From contig NZ_JACCKD010000001.1 of assembly GCF_013450155.1 (NCBI RefSeq), forward strand, positions 248,001 to 312,000: DNA of 64,000 nt, in the 5' to 3' direction. This DNA comes from Haloechinothrix aidingensis (lineage in GTDB: Bacteria; Actinomycetota; Actinomycetes; Mycobacteriales; Pseudonocardiaceae). How positions within the stretch are numbered: position 1 is the first letter of the stretch; each line of letters starts with the position of its first letter. The notes beneath the pieces are model-generated. The model was not told where the DNA came from. It did not search any database and saw nothing but the letters and a program-made list of their open reading frames with translations. Shown in pieces: positions 7,280 through 16,333 of the stretch. The position numbers and the translations under genes were made by a program.

Positions 7280-8650
7280 TCATGACCTCGCGCTGCGTTC
7301 CGTGGCCCGGGATGCCGACAGGGTTCGGGAGATCATCGCCCGTGCGAGGAACGGCAGTGCCTCGTCCTGGAAATCGATACGCGGCGCGAAGTCCCTGACC
7401 GCACCTTCCAGTACGAGTAGCGACAGGATCGGGAAGACGAACTGCGGGTCAGCGTACAGCCCGTAACGCCGCTGGATGTCGAACAGCTGGGTGGCGAAAC
7501 GCACCAGGTCGAACTCCGCTGCCGACACCCCTGTGTTGGCGGCGACCAGCGCGCTGATGTCCCGGCGGAAGCCTTCGGTATCGGTATCCGGGCTCGACGT
7601 GGCTGTGGACAGCACGACGTCGGCGCAGGCGGTGCCCTTCCCGACACTCATGTAATAGAAGAACGAGCTGAACTTGTCCTGCGCGTCCTGGCTCAGCCGC
7701 ACGGTGAACCCCGCGTCCACGATCACTGCGGAGCCGGGCCCCAGGTACAGGTTTCCCGGGTGCAGGTCGCAGTGGACCAGGCCGTCCAGGAACAGCATCT
7801 GGTACACGGCGTGCAGGGTGCGCATGACGGCCTGCGTTCGCTCGTCCTCCGGCATGTCCGCGGGACTGCGGCGACGGAGATCGTCGATGAACTCCATCAC
7901 CAGCACTTCGTCGCCGCACAGCTCGTCTCGCACTCGGGGGATCCGCACGCTGTCGTGGTCGGCGAGGTTGGCGCGCAGCAAGGCCAGGTTGTGCCGTTCC
8001 TGCACGAAGTCGAGCTGCGCGTATACCGCGCCGGTGAGCTGGGCGATGATCTGGCCGACAGGGACCCCACGGAACGGCGGCAGGTGCGCGAGCAGGCGTG
8101 CCGCGTGGCGCATGATCGCCATGTCGACGCGGAGGGTGTCCTCGATCCCCGGCCTGCGCACCTTGACCGCTACGTCCGCGCCGTCCGGCAAAGTGGTCCG
8201 GTACACGCAGGCGATACTTCCCGAGGCCACCGGTTCTGCGGCCCGCGCCATGAGCTCGCGCGCGATCGGTGGATCGAACGCGCGCGCGAGAACCGGCTCC
8301 AGCTCCTCGGCGGGTATCGGGGGGCCACTGTCGTACAGTGTGGCCAGCGCGCGGCACCAGTGGGGCGGCAGGAGGTCGGCGCGAGTGCTGAGCATCTGGG
8401 CGACCTTGATGAACGCCGGGCCGAGCTCGATGATCGTGCCGACCAACCAGGAACGGGCACCGGCAGTCCTGCCCCGCCGTACCCGGGCACGGCAAGCCGA
8501 CGACAGGCCGCTCGCGGTCCGCCGCGCCAGTACGCCTGCGATCTGGAGCAGCCGGCGGAGGACGACGAGGGTGGCTGCTCTCGGAGGGGGCGTGCCGCCT
8601 GCCGTCGCCGTTGTGCCCGTGGCTCCGGCATTCTCCCTGGGTTCGGCCAT
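7280..8650 (-). CDS. ABC1/UbiB-family atypical kinase-like protein
   Basis: A 456-residue member of the ABC1/AarF/UbiB protein-kinase-like family. It shows the ATP-site lysine in VAVKV (about 163), the AxGSIACVY loop, QERHNLALLRANL, VLVMEFID, the catalytic HCDLHPGN (about 293-300) and a late hydrophobic C-terminus (FPILSLLVLEGAV). Two hallmark motifs are altered: the family's KxGQ reads KVAQ (about 82-85), and the metal-binding DFG reads DAG (about 312). The ATG at 8650 was chosen because GAGGCAG lies 6 bp upstream. In respiratory bacteria UbiB supports quinone synthesis; here no quinone genes adjoin, so the substrate is unknown. Confidence 0.85.
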   Translation of the reverse strand: MAEPRENAGATGTTATAGGTPPPRAATLVVLRRLLQIAGVLARRTASGLSSACRARVRRGRTAGARSWLVGTIIELGPAFIKVAQMLSTRADLLPPHWCRALATLYDSGPPIPAEELEPVLARAFDPPIARELMARAAEPVASGSIACVYRTTLPDGADVAVKVRRPGIEDTLRVDMAIMRHAARLLAHLPPFRGVPVGQIIAQLTGAVYAQLDFVQERHNLALLRANLADHDSVRIPRVRDELCGDEVLVMEFIDDLRRRSPADMPEDERTQAVMRTLHAVYQMLFLDGLVHCDLHPGNLYLGPGSAVIVDAGFTVRLSQDAQDKFSSFFYYMSVGKGTACADVVLSTATSSPDTDTEGFRRDISALVAANTGVSAAEFDLVRFATQLFDIQRRYGLYADPQFVFPILSLLVLEGAVRDFAPRIDFQDEALPFLARAMISRTLSASRATERSARS

Positions 8651-8831
8651 CTGCTGCCTCGCATCATCGCGGTCGGTGACGGGACCAGCGGTCCCGTGAG
8701 CTTTGTCGCGACAGAATACGGTCAGGGCGCGGCGCCCGCGCGGCGCGCGAGCCGGTGGTGGCCGGGCATTCACCGTGTCGGGCTACGGCTCCGGTTCCGG
8801 GCCGGATCAGGGAGGTCCGTACTGGACGCCC

Positions 8832-9341
8832 CTACTCGTGATCCTGCTGCCCGGACTCCTCGTCCGATACCCGTATGGTGCGGACGAACTGCTGGAAGTC
8901 ACCGACCACGGTGTCGAACTGGGTGGTCCGCGCGGTCAGCGTCAGCTGAAGGACGGCGCGTTTGTGGGGCTCCTCTGCGTCGGCGACGGACAGGAATACC
9001 TGGGACAGGACGAGGTCCAGTTGGGACCCGTCGACGGTGGTGGACAGGATCAGCACCTGTGTGAGACCCGGCGCGTCGGAGGTGCCGACCTCCGTGCGGT
9101 TCTGGAGCTCGACCGAGCCCCCCTGCTCGAGGTGCGCGACTGCTTCGTCAGCGATGCTGGTCAGCAGTGCGTCGTCGGTCCGGATCTCCCCGCTGACCGT
9201 GATGTTGGCGGTGAACTCGTCCCGGGACTCCGGGTGCAGCGCGATGAACGCCACGCCGGGCGCTCCGACCTCATCGGGAGTCGCCGACTGCCACCCTTCG
9301 GGCAAGGTGAACTCGATCGGCACCGGCAATGTGGTCGCCAT
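8832..9341 (-). CDS. LpqN/LpqT-like small protein (Mog1/PsbP-type fold suspected)
   Basis: A 169-residue acidic protein without a signal peptide. It begins with LPVPIEFTLPEGWQ and has VAFIALHPESRDEFTANITVSGEI, typical of the actinobacterial LpqN/DUF1795-like family whose secreted members are lipoproteins. The remainder alternates short strands, and the tail is acidic (DEESGQQDHE). Pseudonocardiaceae homologues often occur near type VII secretion genes, but none adjoin here. The start is ATG with GGAG about 8 bp upstream. Assignment rests on overall pattern rather than a catalytic motif. Confidence 0.7.
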   Translation of the reverse strand: MATTLPVPIEFTLPEGWQSATPDEVGAPGVAFIALHPESRDEFTANITVSGEIRTDDALLTSIADEAVAHLEQGGSVELQNRTEVGTSDAPGLTQVLILSTTVDGSQLDLVLSQVFLSVADAEEPHKRAVLQLTLTARTTQFDTVVGDFQQFVRTIRVSDEESGQQDHE

Positions 9342-9821
9342 GATGGATGCTCCAAGTCTCGTCTGCGGTGCTGGAAGAGCGTGCCGGCGGTGTCCGTCCG
9401 GGCGGAACCGGCAGCGGTCCCTGCTGTCTCGGCGAGCGTGCCCGGATCGATGGTGCTCTCGCCGCCCACCGGCACGGTACCGAGCCGGTGGGCGATCCCT
9501 TCCAGGAGGCGTTCCCGCTCGCGGGGACGCCGTGCGGTGCGGGCCTTGCCTGTTTCATGGCCCGGTGCGGGTCCGAACGCCGACCATACGTGATCACTCT
9601 CAGTACCGATCCATTGTGGCTATCACACGTAAGATCCAATAGCCGGTGTGGTGGTGCCGGATTCCTTGGCCGGAATCGTTTCATTCCGTATGCTCTGGCG
9701 GGTTGATCCAGGGGTATGTCACTCGGTCGAGTGTTTAACGCTAGGCTTCCTCTAGCCTTGCCTGGGGTGCAGGAAACTCCGTATGCCGCATGACACGACC
9801 GACTCGAGGGAGTTTGTGCAG
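9342..9821. other. Gene-free region between divergent genes
   Basis: These 480 bp contain no ORF with believable codon use on either strand. The part from about 9590 to 9790 is A/T-richer and should hold the promoter of the lipoprotein gene at 9822. Nothing else, such as a tRNA fold or a strong palindrome, was seen. Confidence 0.45.
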
Positions 9822-10103
9822 ATGAGATGGGGACCGCTGGTGGCGTCCGGTCTGGCCGCGTGGACGCTCGCGAGCTGTGCCGCGATGGTGGGTCAGGGTG
9901 AGCTCGAGGAGGGCGTGGCGTCGGACCTGCAGGACTCCGGCGAGCCGGTCCAGTCCGTGTCCTGCGAGGATGGCCTGACTCGGGACGTCGGGTCCTCGAC
10001 TGATTGCGCGGTGGACTACGGGGAACACGAGCGAGCGATAACGGTGTCGGTGACCGAGGTGGACGGCGGCGAAGTGCTCTACGAGCTCGTGTGGAACGAC
10101 TGA
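9822..10103 (+). CDS. DUF4333-type lipoprotein
   Basis: A 93-residue predicted lipoprotein. A short hydrophobic signal ends in the lipobox LASC. The mature part has the DUF4333 pattern: a helical LEEGVASDLQD, then SVSCEDGL, a second Cys in STDCAVDYG, and a final beta strand VTVSVTEVDGGEVLYELVW. The Cys pair probably forms a disulfide. The ATG at 9822 has GAGGGAG 9 bp upstream; an in-frame ATG at 9783 would place a polar stretch before the signal peptide. It is followed after 7 bp by a paralogue. Confidence 0.82.
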   Translation: MRWGPLVASGLAAWTLASCAAMVGQGELEEGVASDLQDSGEPVQSVSCEDGLTRDVGSSTDCAVDYGEHERAITVSVTEVDGGEVLYELVWND

Positions 10104-10110
10104 TCGGATC

Positions 10111-10425
10111 GTGATGCACCGACTCCGCAGGGGCGGCTGCTTGGCGCTCGGAGTGCTCGCGCTGGCCGGGTGTTCCGGGCTGGGCGAGGATACCGTTACC
10201 GCCGAGCACCTGGAGGCCAGCATCGTGGAGGCATTGGAACCGGTCGAGGACGACGCGGTCCGCGGTGCCGACTGCCCGGAGGGTCTCCGCGCGAGGTTCG
10301 CCGAGATGACCCGCTGCACGGCCCGGATCGGCGACGAGCGCTACGACGTGCGGGTACTGATCACCTCCGTCGAGGACGGCGAGGCCGAGTTCGACATCGA
10401 CCGCGCCCGCACCCCGACGCCCTGA
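10111..10425 (+). CDS. DUF4333-type lipoprotein, paralogue of the preceding gene
   Basis: A 104-residue predicted lipoprotein with a basic N-terminus, hydrophobic core and lipobox LAGC. The mature domain matches its upstream neighbour in layout: TAEHLEASIVEALEP, GADCPEGL, a second Cys in TRCTARIGD, and strands YDVRVLITSVEDGEAEFDI. The two genes form a tandem duplicate, probably one operon. The start is either GTG 10111 or ATG 10114, with no strong ribosome-binding site for either. Confidence 0.82.
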   Translation: MMHRLRRGGCLALGVLALAGCSGLGEDTVTAEHLEASIVEALEPVEDDAVRGADCPEGLRARFAEMTRCTARIGDERYDVRVLITSVEDGEAEFDIDRARTPTP

Positions 10426-10438
10426 CCCCGCCGGGATA

Positions 10439-10493
10439 GGAGCCGAATGTTGCACCCGGCTCCTTCTAAGGAACCGAGGTCACCTTCGGCTCC
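10439..10493. repeat. 55-bp dispersed intergenic repeat, copy A
   Basis: Begins GGAGCCGAATGT, has a central GGCTCCTTCTA...GGAACC, and ends GTCACCTTCGGCTCC. The two ends are inverted complements (GGAGCCGAA / TTCGGCTCC), so a long hairpin is possible. Copies of identical length lie at 28554-28608 and 33454-33508. It starts 13 bp after the stop of the DUF4333 gene and so may act as its terminator. Confidence 0.85.
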
Positions 10494-10642
10494 CGCGCAG
10501 CGTTCCGGGTGGAGTCGTAGAGCTCTACGCGGACGGGGTGCAGCCGGCGGCCGGCGAGCCGGTACGTGAGCCCCGGTACGTGAGCCACTGCAACGCCCGA
10601 CCCCGAGTGTGGCATGCTGTGCCGCCACGTGGAGGTGACACG

Positions 10643-11272
10643 ATGGATCACGACATCGAGCAGGCTTGTCACGATCTGTTACTGCGATTGGCGGGACGCC
10701 TGCCAGACGGGCTGCTGTGGCGTTACCGGGACTGGCTCGGTTCGGGTGCCGTGATCGCCATCGCCCGAATCTTGCCGAAATCCCTGCTCAAACAGGGTAT
10801 CGATGTCGACAAGACGGAGTACGATCTGATGATGGCGGGCCTGGCACCCTACGGTGCCGACCACCATGCGGTGAGTTCGGCGCTCGGGGTGGACGGCGCT
10901 CGGCCAAGCAGGTACACCTTTTCAGGGAGTGCACCTGAAAGGATGAATAATGTCGACCCGGTGTCGGACGTGATACACGCTGCGTTGCGCGGTCGCCCGG
11001 ACGTGGGCGAGGTGCGACAGAGCTGGCGGTACGGCGGCACAGGTGAGGATCCCGAGGCGAAGCGGGTCTTGCTCATCACGGCCTTGACGGGCTTGCCGAG
11101 GCTGGGCGCGGAGCTACAGCGCGTGCTGCGGGCACTGGGAGACGAGGAGCCCGGTGTCGAGGTGATCGCACCCGAGTCCGAGGTCGGTGAGTACCACCGT
11201 GCGGCGTTGGCGAACTCGACGCTGCTGTGTGCCGGAGCGGTGGAGGCACGGCACCGGGTCGTTGCCGCGTAG
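10643..11272 (+). CDS. Uncharacterised actinobacterial protein
   Basis: A 209-residue soluble protein that I cannot assign. The N-terminal half is helical and rich in Leu/Ala (LLLRLAGRLPDGLLWRYRDWLGSG). A middle segment GLAPYGADHHAVSSALGVDG follows, and a C-terminal part resembles an alpha/beta domain (KRVLLITALTGLPRLGAELQ, GVEVIAPES, AALANSTLLCAG). The start is secure: GGAGGTGACACG precedes the ATG. The next gene begins about 40 bp downstream in the same direction, and the two probably work together. Confidence 0.72.
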   Translation: MDHDIEQACHDLLLRLAGRLPDGLLWRYRDWLGSGAVIAIARILPKSLLKQGIDVDKTEYDLMMAGLAPYGADHHAVSSALGVDGARPSRYTFSGSAPERMNNVDPVSDVIHAALRGRPDVGEVRQSWRYGGTGEDPEAKRVLLITALTGLPRLGAELQRVLRALGDEEPGVEVIAPESEVGEYHRAALANSTLLCAGAVEARHRVVAA

Positions 11273-11314
11273 CGAATGCTCGCTCCACCAGCGGGCTGGA
11301 GGGAGAAGCGCACA

Positions 11315-12514
11315 GTGGAGGTCCGTGAGGGGCAACGTCGGGGCAGCACGGACATGGCGTTGCGACTGCACAACATGCTGCACACGTTCGCGGGGCGGCT
11401 CGACGACAGCGCGCTGTGCCACGCGCGTGAGCTGGTCGCCCGCTTCCGGCATGACGAAGCCGTGGAGCTGGTGGCCGGTGTACTGATCGCCGGGAAGCTG
11501 CCGGTTCGCGCGGCCGAACGGGACGAGCTGGCGTCCGTGCTGGAGCTGTGCTGTTCCGATAGCACGCTGGCCGACCTGGTCACCGTCGCGGATACCGCGG
11601 TCGAGGCCGCGTCGGTACACCACTTCACCGGTGACCAGCATCCCGGTCAGGGCGTTGCCTACGCGCTGGATGGCGTGCTGCGGGTGCTTCCCGACATCCG
11701 CGCGGTGCATGCCGTGTGGCGGACCACCCGGGCGGGTGCGGCGGCCGGGCCACTGCCGCAGCGGGTGGTGCTCGTCGAGGTCGGCCAGCACGGCAGCGCG
11801 CCCGCCACCGCTTACCGGGTGGATGACCAGCTGAGACGGGCGGGTATCCGTGCGGTCGTCGAGGTCGGAGGGGCGGCCGCGGGGTGGACCGCCTACCACC
11901 GCCAGGCGCTGGATGCTGCCGTGCCCGTGTGGCACGCGGCGCACGCGGCAGCGGGGACGCCGCCCCAGCAGCGTGCGGTGCCACCACCGGAACCCGCGCA
12001 CGTACCCGTGACGGAGCCACCCGCCGAACCATCGCCGGTGGCCGAGGCTCCGAGCGAACAGCCGGAGCGTCCGCGGGAGCTCGCGGCGCGCCATGCCGCC
12101 GTCGAGCCACGGCAGGAGCGGGACTCCGCGGAGGAGGACAGTAGCGTCCCCCCGGACAACCTGCTGATGTTCAACTCTGAACGCACGCAGCGCAGGGAAG
12201 CCGTGGCGGCGCGACCCACCGAACCGATGGTGCCCCCCGAACCGTCCGAAGCGGTCGGGTACGGCGACGAGGAGACCCCCGCCGAACGCACCAACGAGTT
12301 GAGCTCGGCCGATGTGCGGCAGTTGCGGGCGGCGCTTGCCGGCGACGAGGCGGCGACGCCGGACGGCTGGCCGGCGGGTATCGACCCCGATGCCGTCGAC
12401 GATCCGAGGCTCAACGAGCGTGACAGGGGCCTGCTGCGGCAGCTGCACGCGGAGCTGGCCAAACGTGAAGGACCTGGGCCCACCGATCCCGGTGGCAACC
12501 AGACGGCCGGCTAG
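11315..12514 (+). CDS. Uncharacterised protein with helical N-domain and Pro/Glu-rich C-terminus
   Basis: A 399-residue protein of unknown function. Residues about 10-90 are helical (LRLHNMLHTFAGRLDDSAL, ARELVARFRHDEAVELVAGV). Residues about 130-220 look like an alpha/beta domain with strands QRVVLVEVG and IRAVVEVGG. Residues about 220-340 are low-complexity Pro/Glu/Ala, and a helical C-terminal segment ends the protein. The GTG at 11315 was chosen because GGAGGGAG sits at the right distance; an ATG at 11276 is possible but lies 3 bp after the previous stop and lacks a ribosome-binding site. It is likely coupled to the upstream gene. Confidence 0.7.
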   Translation: MEVREGQRRGSTDMALRLHNMLHTFAGRLDDSALCHARELVARFRHDEAVELVAGVLIAGKLPVRAAERDELASVLELCCSDSTLADLVTVADTAVEAASVHHFTGDQHPGQGVAYALDGVLRVLPDIRAVHAVWRTTRAGAAAGPLPQRVVLVEVGQHGSAPATAYRVDDQLRRAGIRAVVEVGGAAAGWTAYHRQALDAAVPVWHAAHAAAGTPPQQRAVPPPEPAHVPVTEPPAEPSPVAEAPSEQPERPRELAARHAAVEPRQERDSAEEDSSVPPDNLLMFNSERTQRREAVAARPTEPMVPPEPSEAVGYGDEETPAERTNELSSADVRQLRAALAGDEAATPDGWPAGIDPDAVDDPRLNERDRGLLRQLHAELAKREGPGPTDPGGNQTAG

Positions 12515-12549
12515 TACGGGTGGCGCTGCCGCCGCAGACAGACTCGACG

Positions 12550-13326
12550 TTAAGTCGACTTATCGACTTGTGATGGCGGCGCGGTACCCGTTCGTTGCTG
12601 GACGAGCAGTCCGTGGATGTCCTCCAGGCGCTGTTCCAGGTCGGCGACCTTCTCCTCCAGCTGCGCCGAGGACTCTCGCTGGGCGCTGCCCTGCTCCTCC
12701 AGCGCCGAGCGGTTGTGGCCGAGGAACCAGGACGCCACCATGGCGGTAACGACACCGAGCAGGGAGATGCCGACCAGCATGAGCCCGGCCGCCACGACGC
12801 GGCCCATTCCTGTCACGGGCACGACGTCGCCGTAGCCCACCGTGGTGACGGTGACCAGGCTCCACCACAGCGCGTCGCCGAGATTCTCGACCGTGCTGCC
12901 GGGCGCGCCGCGCTCGGCGTCCAGGAGCGCGAGCGCTCCGATGAACACGAGCAACGACGTGGCCAGCGCGATCGCCTGCGTCGTACGCAGCAGCGACAGC
13001 TGGCCGCTGCGGGTGATCAGTACCTGGGCGGCCGTGAACGCACGCAGCACGCGAAGCATGCGCAATGCCGGCACCAGCACCACGAGCACGTCGACGGGGT
13101 GTTGGGCCAGGTACAGCAGGCGGTTGTCGGACAGGCTGGTGCGGATGATCAGATCGAGCGCGAAGGCGGCCCAGATGGCCCAGTTGGCGACCGCGAACGC
13201 GGTGCGCAGTGCCTCCGGGAGATCCGGCCGGATCACCGGGACGCCATAGACGACGATGAAGGCCAGCGCCAGGGCGAGCAGGACCGAGGTCGTGCGGGCT
13301 TCGTATCTGCTGAGCCGATCCGTCAT
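12550..13326 (-). CDS. Voltage-gated potassium channel (6-TM, Kv-like)
   Basis: A 258-residue integral membrane protein with six transmembrane helices. The voltage-sensing S4 is visible as arginines spaced by threes in RMLRVLRAFTAAQVLITR (about residues 89-106). The pore helix and selectivity filter read SLVTVTTVGYGDVVP (TVGYG at about 162-166). After S6, the C-terminal 50 residues form a coiled coil (ALEEQGSAQRESSAQLEEKV, DLEQRLEDIH) that probably helps tetramerise the channel. Start ATG 13326 has GGAGGAAG 8 bp upstream. It conducts K+ across the cytoplasmic membrane in response to voltage. Confidence 0.93.
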   Translation of the reverse strand: MTDRLSRYEARTTSVLLALALAFIVVYGVPVIRPDLPEALRTAFAVANWAIWAAFALDLIIRTSLSDNRLLYLAQHPVDVLVVLVPALRMLRVLRAFTAAQVLITRSGQLSLLRTTQAIALATSLLVFIGALALLDAERGAPGSTVENLGDALWWSLVTVTTVGYGDVVPVTGMGRVVAAGLMLVGISLLGVVTAMVASWFLGHNRSALEEQGSAQRESSAQLEEKVADLEQRLEDIHGLLVQQRTGTAPPSQVDKST

Positions 13327-13486
13327 GGGCGCGCTTCCTCCATGTGCCGTACGCGGGCGCACCCAAGGTATCGAACGGGCAGCTTACGTCCCCCGGCACG
13401 GCGACGCCCGGCATGCCGGGGGACGAGTGCGCGATACGGGCGAGGCGGGCGCCGGTTACTGCACCGCGCCGGTCCTCGCCAGGTAC

Positions 13487-14422
13487 TCAGCCGACGGTCA
13501 GCACGACCTTGCCGCGGACGTGGCCGTCCTCCACCAGCCGGTGCGCATCGGCCGCCTGCTTGAGCGGGTAGCTTCGCTGGACCTCGACGGCGAGCTTGCC
13601 TTCGTCCATGAGCCGGCTCAACCAGGCGAGACCCGCGGAGTCCGGTCGCACGAAGACGTACTGGCCGCCCTGCTCACCGGCGGTCCGTGCGTCCACGACC
13701 GTGCCGTGCCGTGCGGTGTCCCGGACGAGGCCGGGGGAGTCCGCGAGTGCCTGCCCGCCGATGAAGTCCAGCGCCGCGTCGACCTTGCCGTCACCGCCGA
13801 CGAGCTCGGCGACCCGGTCGGCCAACCCGTCCCCGTACGTGACCGGCTCGGCGCCGAGCTGCCGAAGGAAATCGTGGTTGCCCGGTGAGGCCGTGCCGAT
13901 GACTCGGGACGCTCCGAGTGCGTGCGCGAGCTGAACGGCGAGATGCCCGACGCCACCGGCCGCGGCATGCACCAGGACGACGTCGCCCTCGCCGACCCGG
14001 ACGGCACGGAGCAGCTGCAGCGCCGTGAGACCGGCCAGCGGGAGCCCCGCGGCCTCGGCGAACCCTCGGGTGGCCGGTTTGTGCGCCAGCGTGCGATCCG
14101 GGGCAGCCACCAGCTCGGCGTAGGTGCCGTTCTGCACGTGGTCCTTGCGGACGTACCCGACGACCTCGTCACCTTCCCGGTAGCCGGTCACGGCGGGTCC
14201 TGCCGCGCGTACGATCCCGGCGACATCCCACCCGGGGATGAGCGGGAAGTGATGCGGTAGCGCGCCCTGCAGGTAACCGCGGCGGATCTTCCAGTCCACC
14301 GGGTTCACCCCGGCGGCCCGCACCTCGACCAGCACCGCGTCCGGTCCCACCACGGGATCCTCGACCGTCTGTGGGGACAGTACGTCTGCTTCTCCGAACT
14401 CGTTGATCACGACAGCTTCCAT
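13487..14422 (-). CDS. NADP-dependent medium-chain oxidoreductase (quinone oxidoreductase-like)
   Basis: A 311-residue MDR-superfamily enzyme without catalytic zinc. It has the GroES-like N-domain (VRAAGVNPVDWKIRRG, PLIPGWDVAGIV) and a Rossmann domain with the nucleotide-binding AAAGGVGHLAVQLA (about 153-166). The C-terminus VEDGHVRGKVVL is typical of NAD(P)H:quinone oxidoreductase/enoyl reductase members. The product oxidises or reduces small carbonyl or quinone compounds in the cytosol; the substrate cannot be told. The ATG at 14422 is where homology-like sequence begins; longer in-frame reading upstream is non-coding in character. Confidence 0.9.
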   Translation of the reverse strand: MEAVVINEFGEADVLSPQTVEDPVVGPDAVLVEVRAAGVNPVDWKIRRGYLQGALPHHFPLIPGWDVAGIVRAAGPAVTGYREGDEVVGYVRKDHVQNGTYAELVAAPDRTLAHKPATRGFAEAAGLPLAGLTALQLLRAVRVGEGDVVLVHAAAGGVGHLAVQLAHALGASRVIGTASPGNHDFLRQLGAEPVTYGDGLADRVAELVGGDGKVDAALDFIGGQALADSPGLVRDTARHGTVVDARTAGEQGGQYVFVRPDSAGLAWLSRLMDEGKLAVEVQRSYPLKQAADAHRLVEDGHVRGKVVLTVG

Positions 14423-14567
14423 GGCCGGTACAACGGTGTCGCGCCGGACGCCTATTCCCGTCAGCCGCACCGGTGCGTTGTGAGCCCCGGCACGAGAACC
14501 ATGCCTGCCGCACCGGACGACGTGGTTAAACGTCCTGAATGGATTGTTCTCCTCGAGGGCTGGCCAC

Positions 14568-15602
14568 TCAGGCGGTCGCCCGCGCGTGCTGTTCCCGCAG
14601 CGGTGCGCCCATCTCGTGCAGGTGCTCCAGGACGTGGCGGTAGGAGCGCAGCATTGTCGTCTGGCTGTAGGGGATCCCGTGCGCATCGCAGAAGCGCTGC
14701 ACGATGGGTTGAGCGTGCCGCAGGTTCGGGCGCGGCATCCTGGGGAACAGGTGGTGCTCGATCTGGTAGTTGAGCCCGCCGAGCACGAAGTCGACGACCT
14801 TCCCGCCACGGATGTTGCGTGACGTCAGGACCTGCTTGCGCAGGAAGTCGACCTTGCCTTCGCCGTTCATGGTGGGCATGCCCTTGTGGTTGGGCGCGAA
14901 GGCGCAGCCCATATAGATACCCCACAGTCCCTGGTGGACGACGATGAACACGACCGCGATACCCGGGGACAGTACGAGGAAGACAGCGGCAAGGTAGAGA
15001 ACCGTGTGGGTGAGCAGTAACGCCCCCTCCAGGCGGCGGGCCTTGACGTCGCCGCGGATCACGGCGCGGGCGCCGCCGGCATGCAGGTTGATCCCCTCGA
15101 GAACGAGCATCGGGAAGAAGAGCCATGCCTGGTTCCGGGCGACCCACCGGAGGATCCCGTTCTTCAGCCCGGCTTGCTTCTGGGTGAAGGCAAGTGCCGC
15201 GCTGTTGATGTCGGGATCGTGGTCCTCGTGGTTGGGATTGGCGTGATGGCGGTTGTGCGAGCTCATCCATGTCTCGTAGCTCATGCCGATCAGTCCGCCA
15301 TGGACTGTCCCGAGGATGTCATTGGAACGACGCCCCTGGAGGATCTGCTTGTGTCCCGCGTCGTGGCCGACGAACGCGAGCTGTGCGAACGTGACCGCCA
15401 GCAGGGCGGCGATGAACAGCTGCCACCAGCTGTCGCCGACGAACGCGAACGCGACCCATGCGCCCGCGAACGCGAGCAGGTTTCCGATGATCTTGATGGT
15501 GTAGTACCCGTACCGGCGGCGGAGCAGTCCGGCTGCGCGGATTTCACGAGCCAGGGCCGCGAAGCCGCCACCGGTCGTGCCGCCGGTCTCGGGCGCGTGC
15601 AT
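14568..15602 (-). CDS. Membrane acyl-lipid/acyl-CoA desaturase
   Basis: A 344-residue membrane di-iron desaturase of the front-end (delta-5/6-like) group. The three histidine boxes are complete: HDAGH (80-84), HNRHH (116-120) and the Gln-type QIEHH (280-284). Hydrophobic segments lie at about 37-75 and 195-232. It introduces double bonds into fatty acyl chains, probably adjusting membrane fluidity. No cytochrome b5 domain is fused, so electrons must come from a separate ferredoxin or reductase, not encoded here. The cold-shock gene lies 730 bp away, but the two are divergent and a functional link is only a guess. Confidence 0.93.
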   Translation of the reverse strand: MHAPETGGTTGGGFAALAREIRAAGLLRRRYGYYTIKIIGNLLAFAGAWVAFAFVGDSWWQLFIAALLAVTFAQLAFVGHDAGHKQILQGRRSNDILGTVHGGLIGMSYETWMSSHNRHHANPNHEDHDPDINSAALAFTQKQAGLKNGILRWVARNQAWLFFPMLVLEGINLHAGGARAVIRGDVKARRLEGALLLTHTVLYLAAVFLVLSPGIAVVFIVVHQGLWGIYMGCAFAPNHKGMPTMNGEGKVDFLRKQVLTSRNIRGGKVVDFVLGGLNYQIEHHLFPRMPRPNLRHAQPIVQRFCDAHGIPYSQTTMLRSYRHVLEHLHEMGAPLREQHARATA

Positions 15603-16333
15603 GGTAACGATATTGACCTACCCCTGATGTGTGAGTCGGTTCCGATGTGCTCGACGGGGCACCCCGCCGGCTCCCCCGCGCACCAGGCTCAGGGACGGTA
15701 TGGAGACGATGCTCAGCGCGCGGGTGCCGCAAGCGGCGCGATGAACTGTGGTGAACGCAGTGCGCGGACGCTGGCCGCACCTGCTGGGAATCCGGCCTCT
15801 TCGCCGCTGATCAGGTGACTGAACTCTACGGGCTGTACACGGCTCGCGTAGCGCGTGTGGGCACGGGATTGATACGTCGGCAATGAAGAACCTTAGTGGT
15901 GGATGGCAAAGTGCGATGTATACCGCGAGGGAGGCGTGAGCCGCCTTCAGCGGCTGGTCGGTGGCCGTGCGGCCCCGTACGAGTTCCGCACCGGCTGAAT
16001 CAGGTGCGGTAGCGATAGGGTCGATCTGCCCCGACATCACCCACGTTACTCCCAAGGCGCGGCTTCCGCTACCGGGCCCCGTCGGCAGGTCCCGGCGGGC
16101 GGGTCCGTTCGCCGGGTCGCTGTGGCCGGCCCGCGTGGCCGGCTTGACGGCGGGGGTGCTGGTGTGCTCCGCTGTAGGTGGTTCGATCGTTTTTGTGTTC
16201 GTGTTCATGCGCGCCCGCAAGAATGTGAGCGGGCGTAGTAGGAGTTCTCTCCGAGATTCCAAACCGCGCGCGGGACCCGAGGTAGTAAATGTCGTTACCT
16301 CGTCAGTTTTTTATATATTTTGGAGAGATTCTC
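15603..16333. other. Long intergenic region between desaturase and cold-shock genes
   Basis: This 731-bp region has no convincing gene. It must carry promoters for the desaturase (minus) and cold-shock gene (plus). From about 16280 the sequence becomes A/T-rich with a T-run and TATATATT-like stretch just before GGAGAG, as expected for the 5' leader of a cold-shock transcript. Open frames crossing it on both strands have composition-driven protein sequences. Confidence 0.5.

Noticed and set aside
15618-16262. Minus-strand frame of 214 codons in the desaturase/cold-shock gap
   Set aside because: No ribosome-binding site, no domain, and an Arg/Pro/Thr-rich composition typical of GC-driven open frames.
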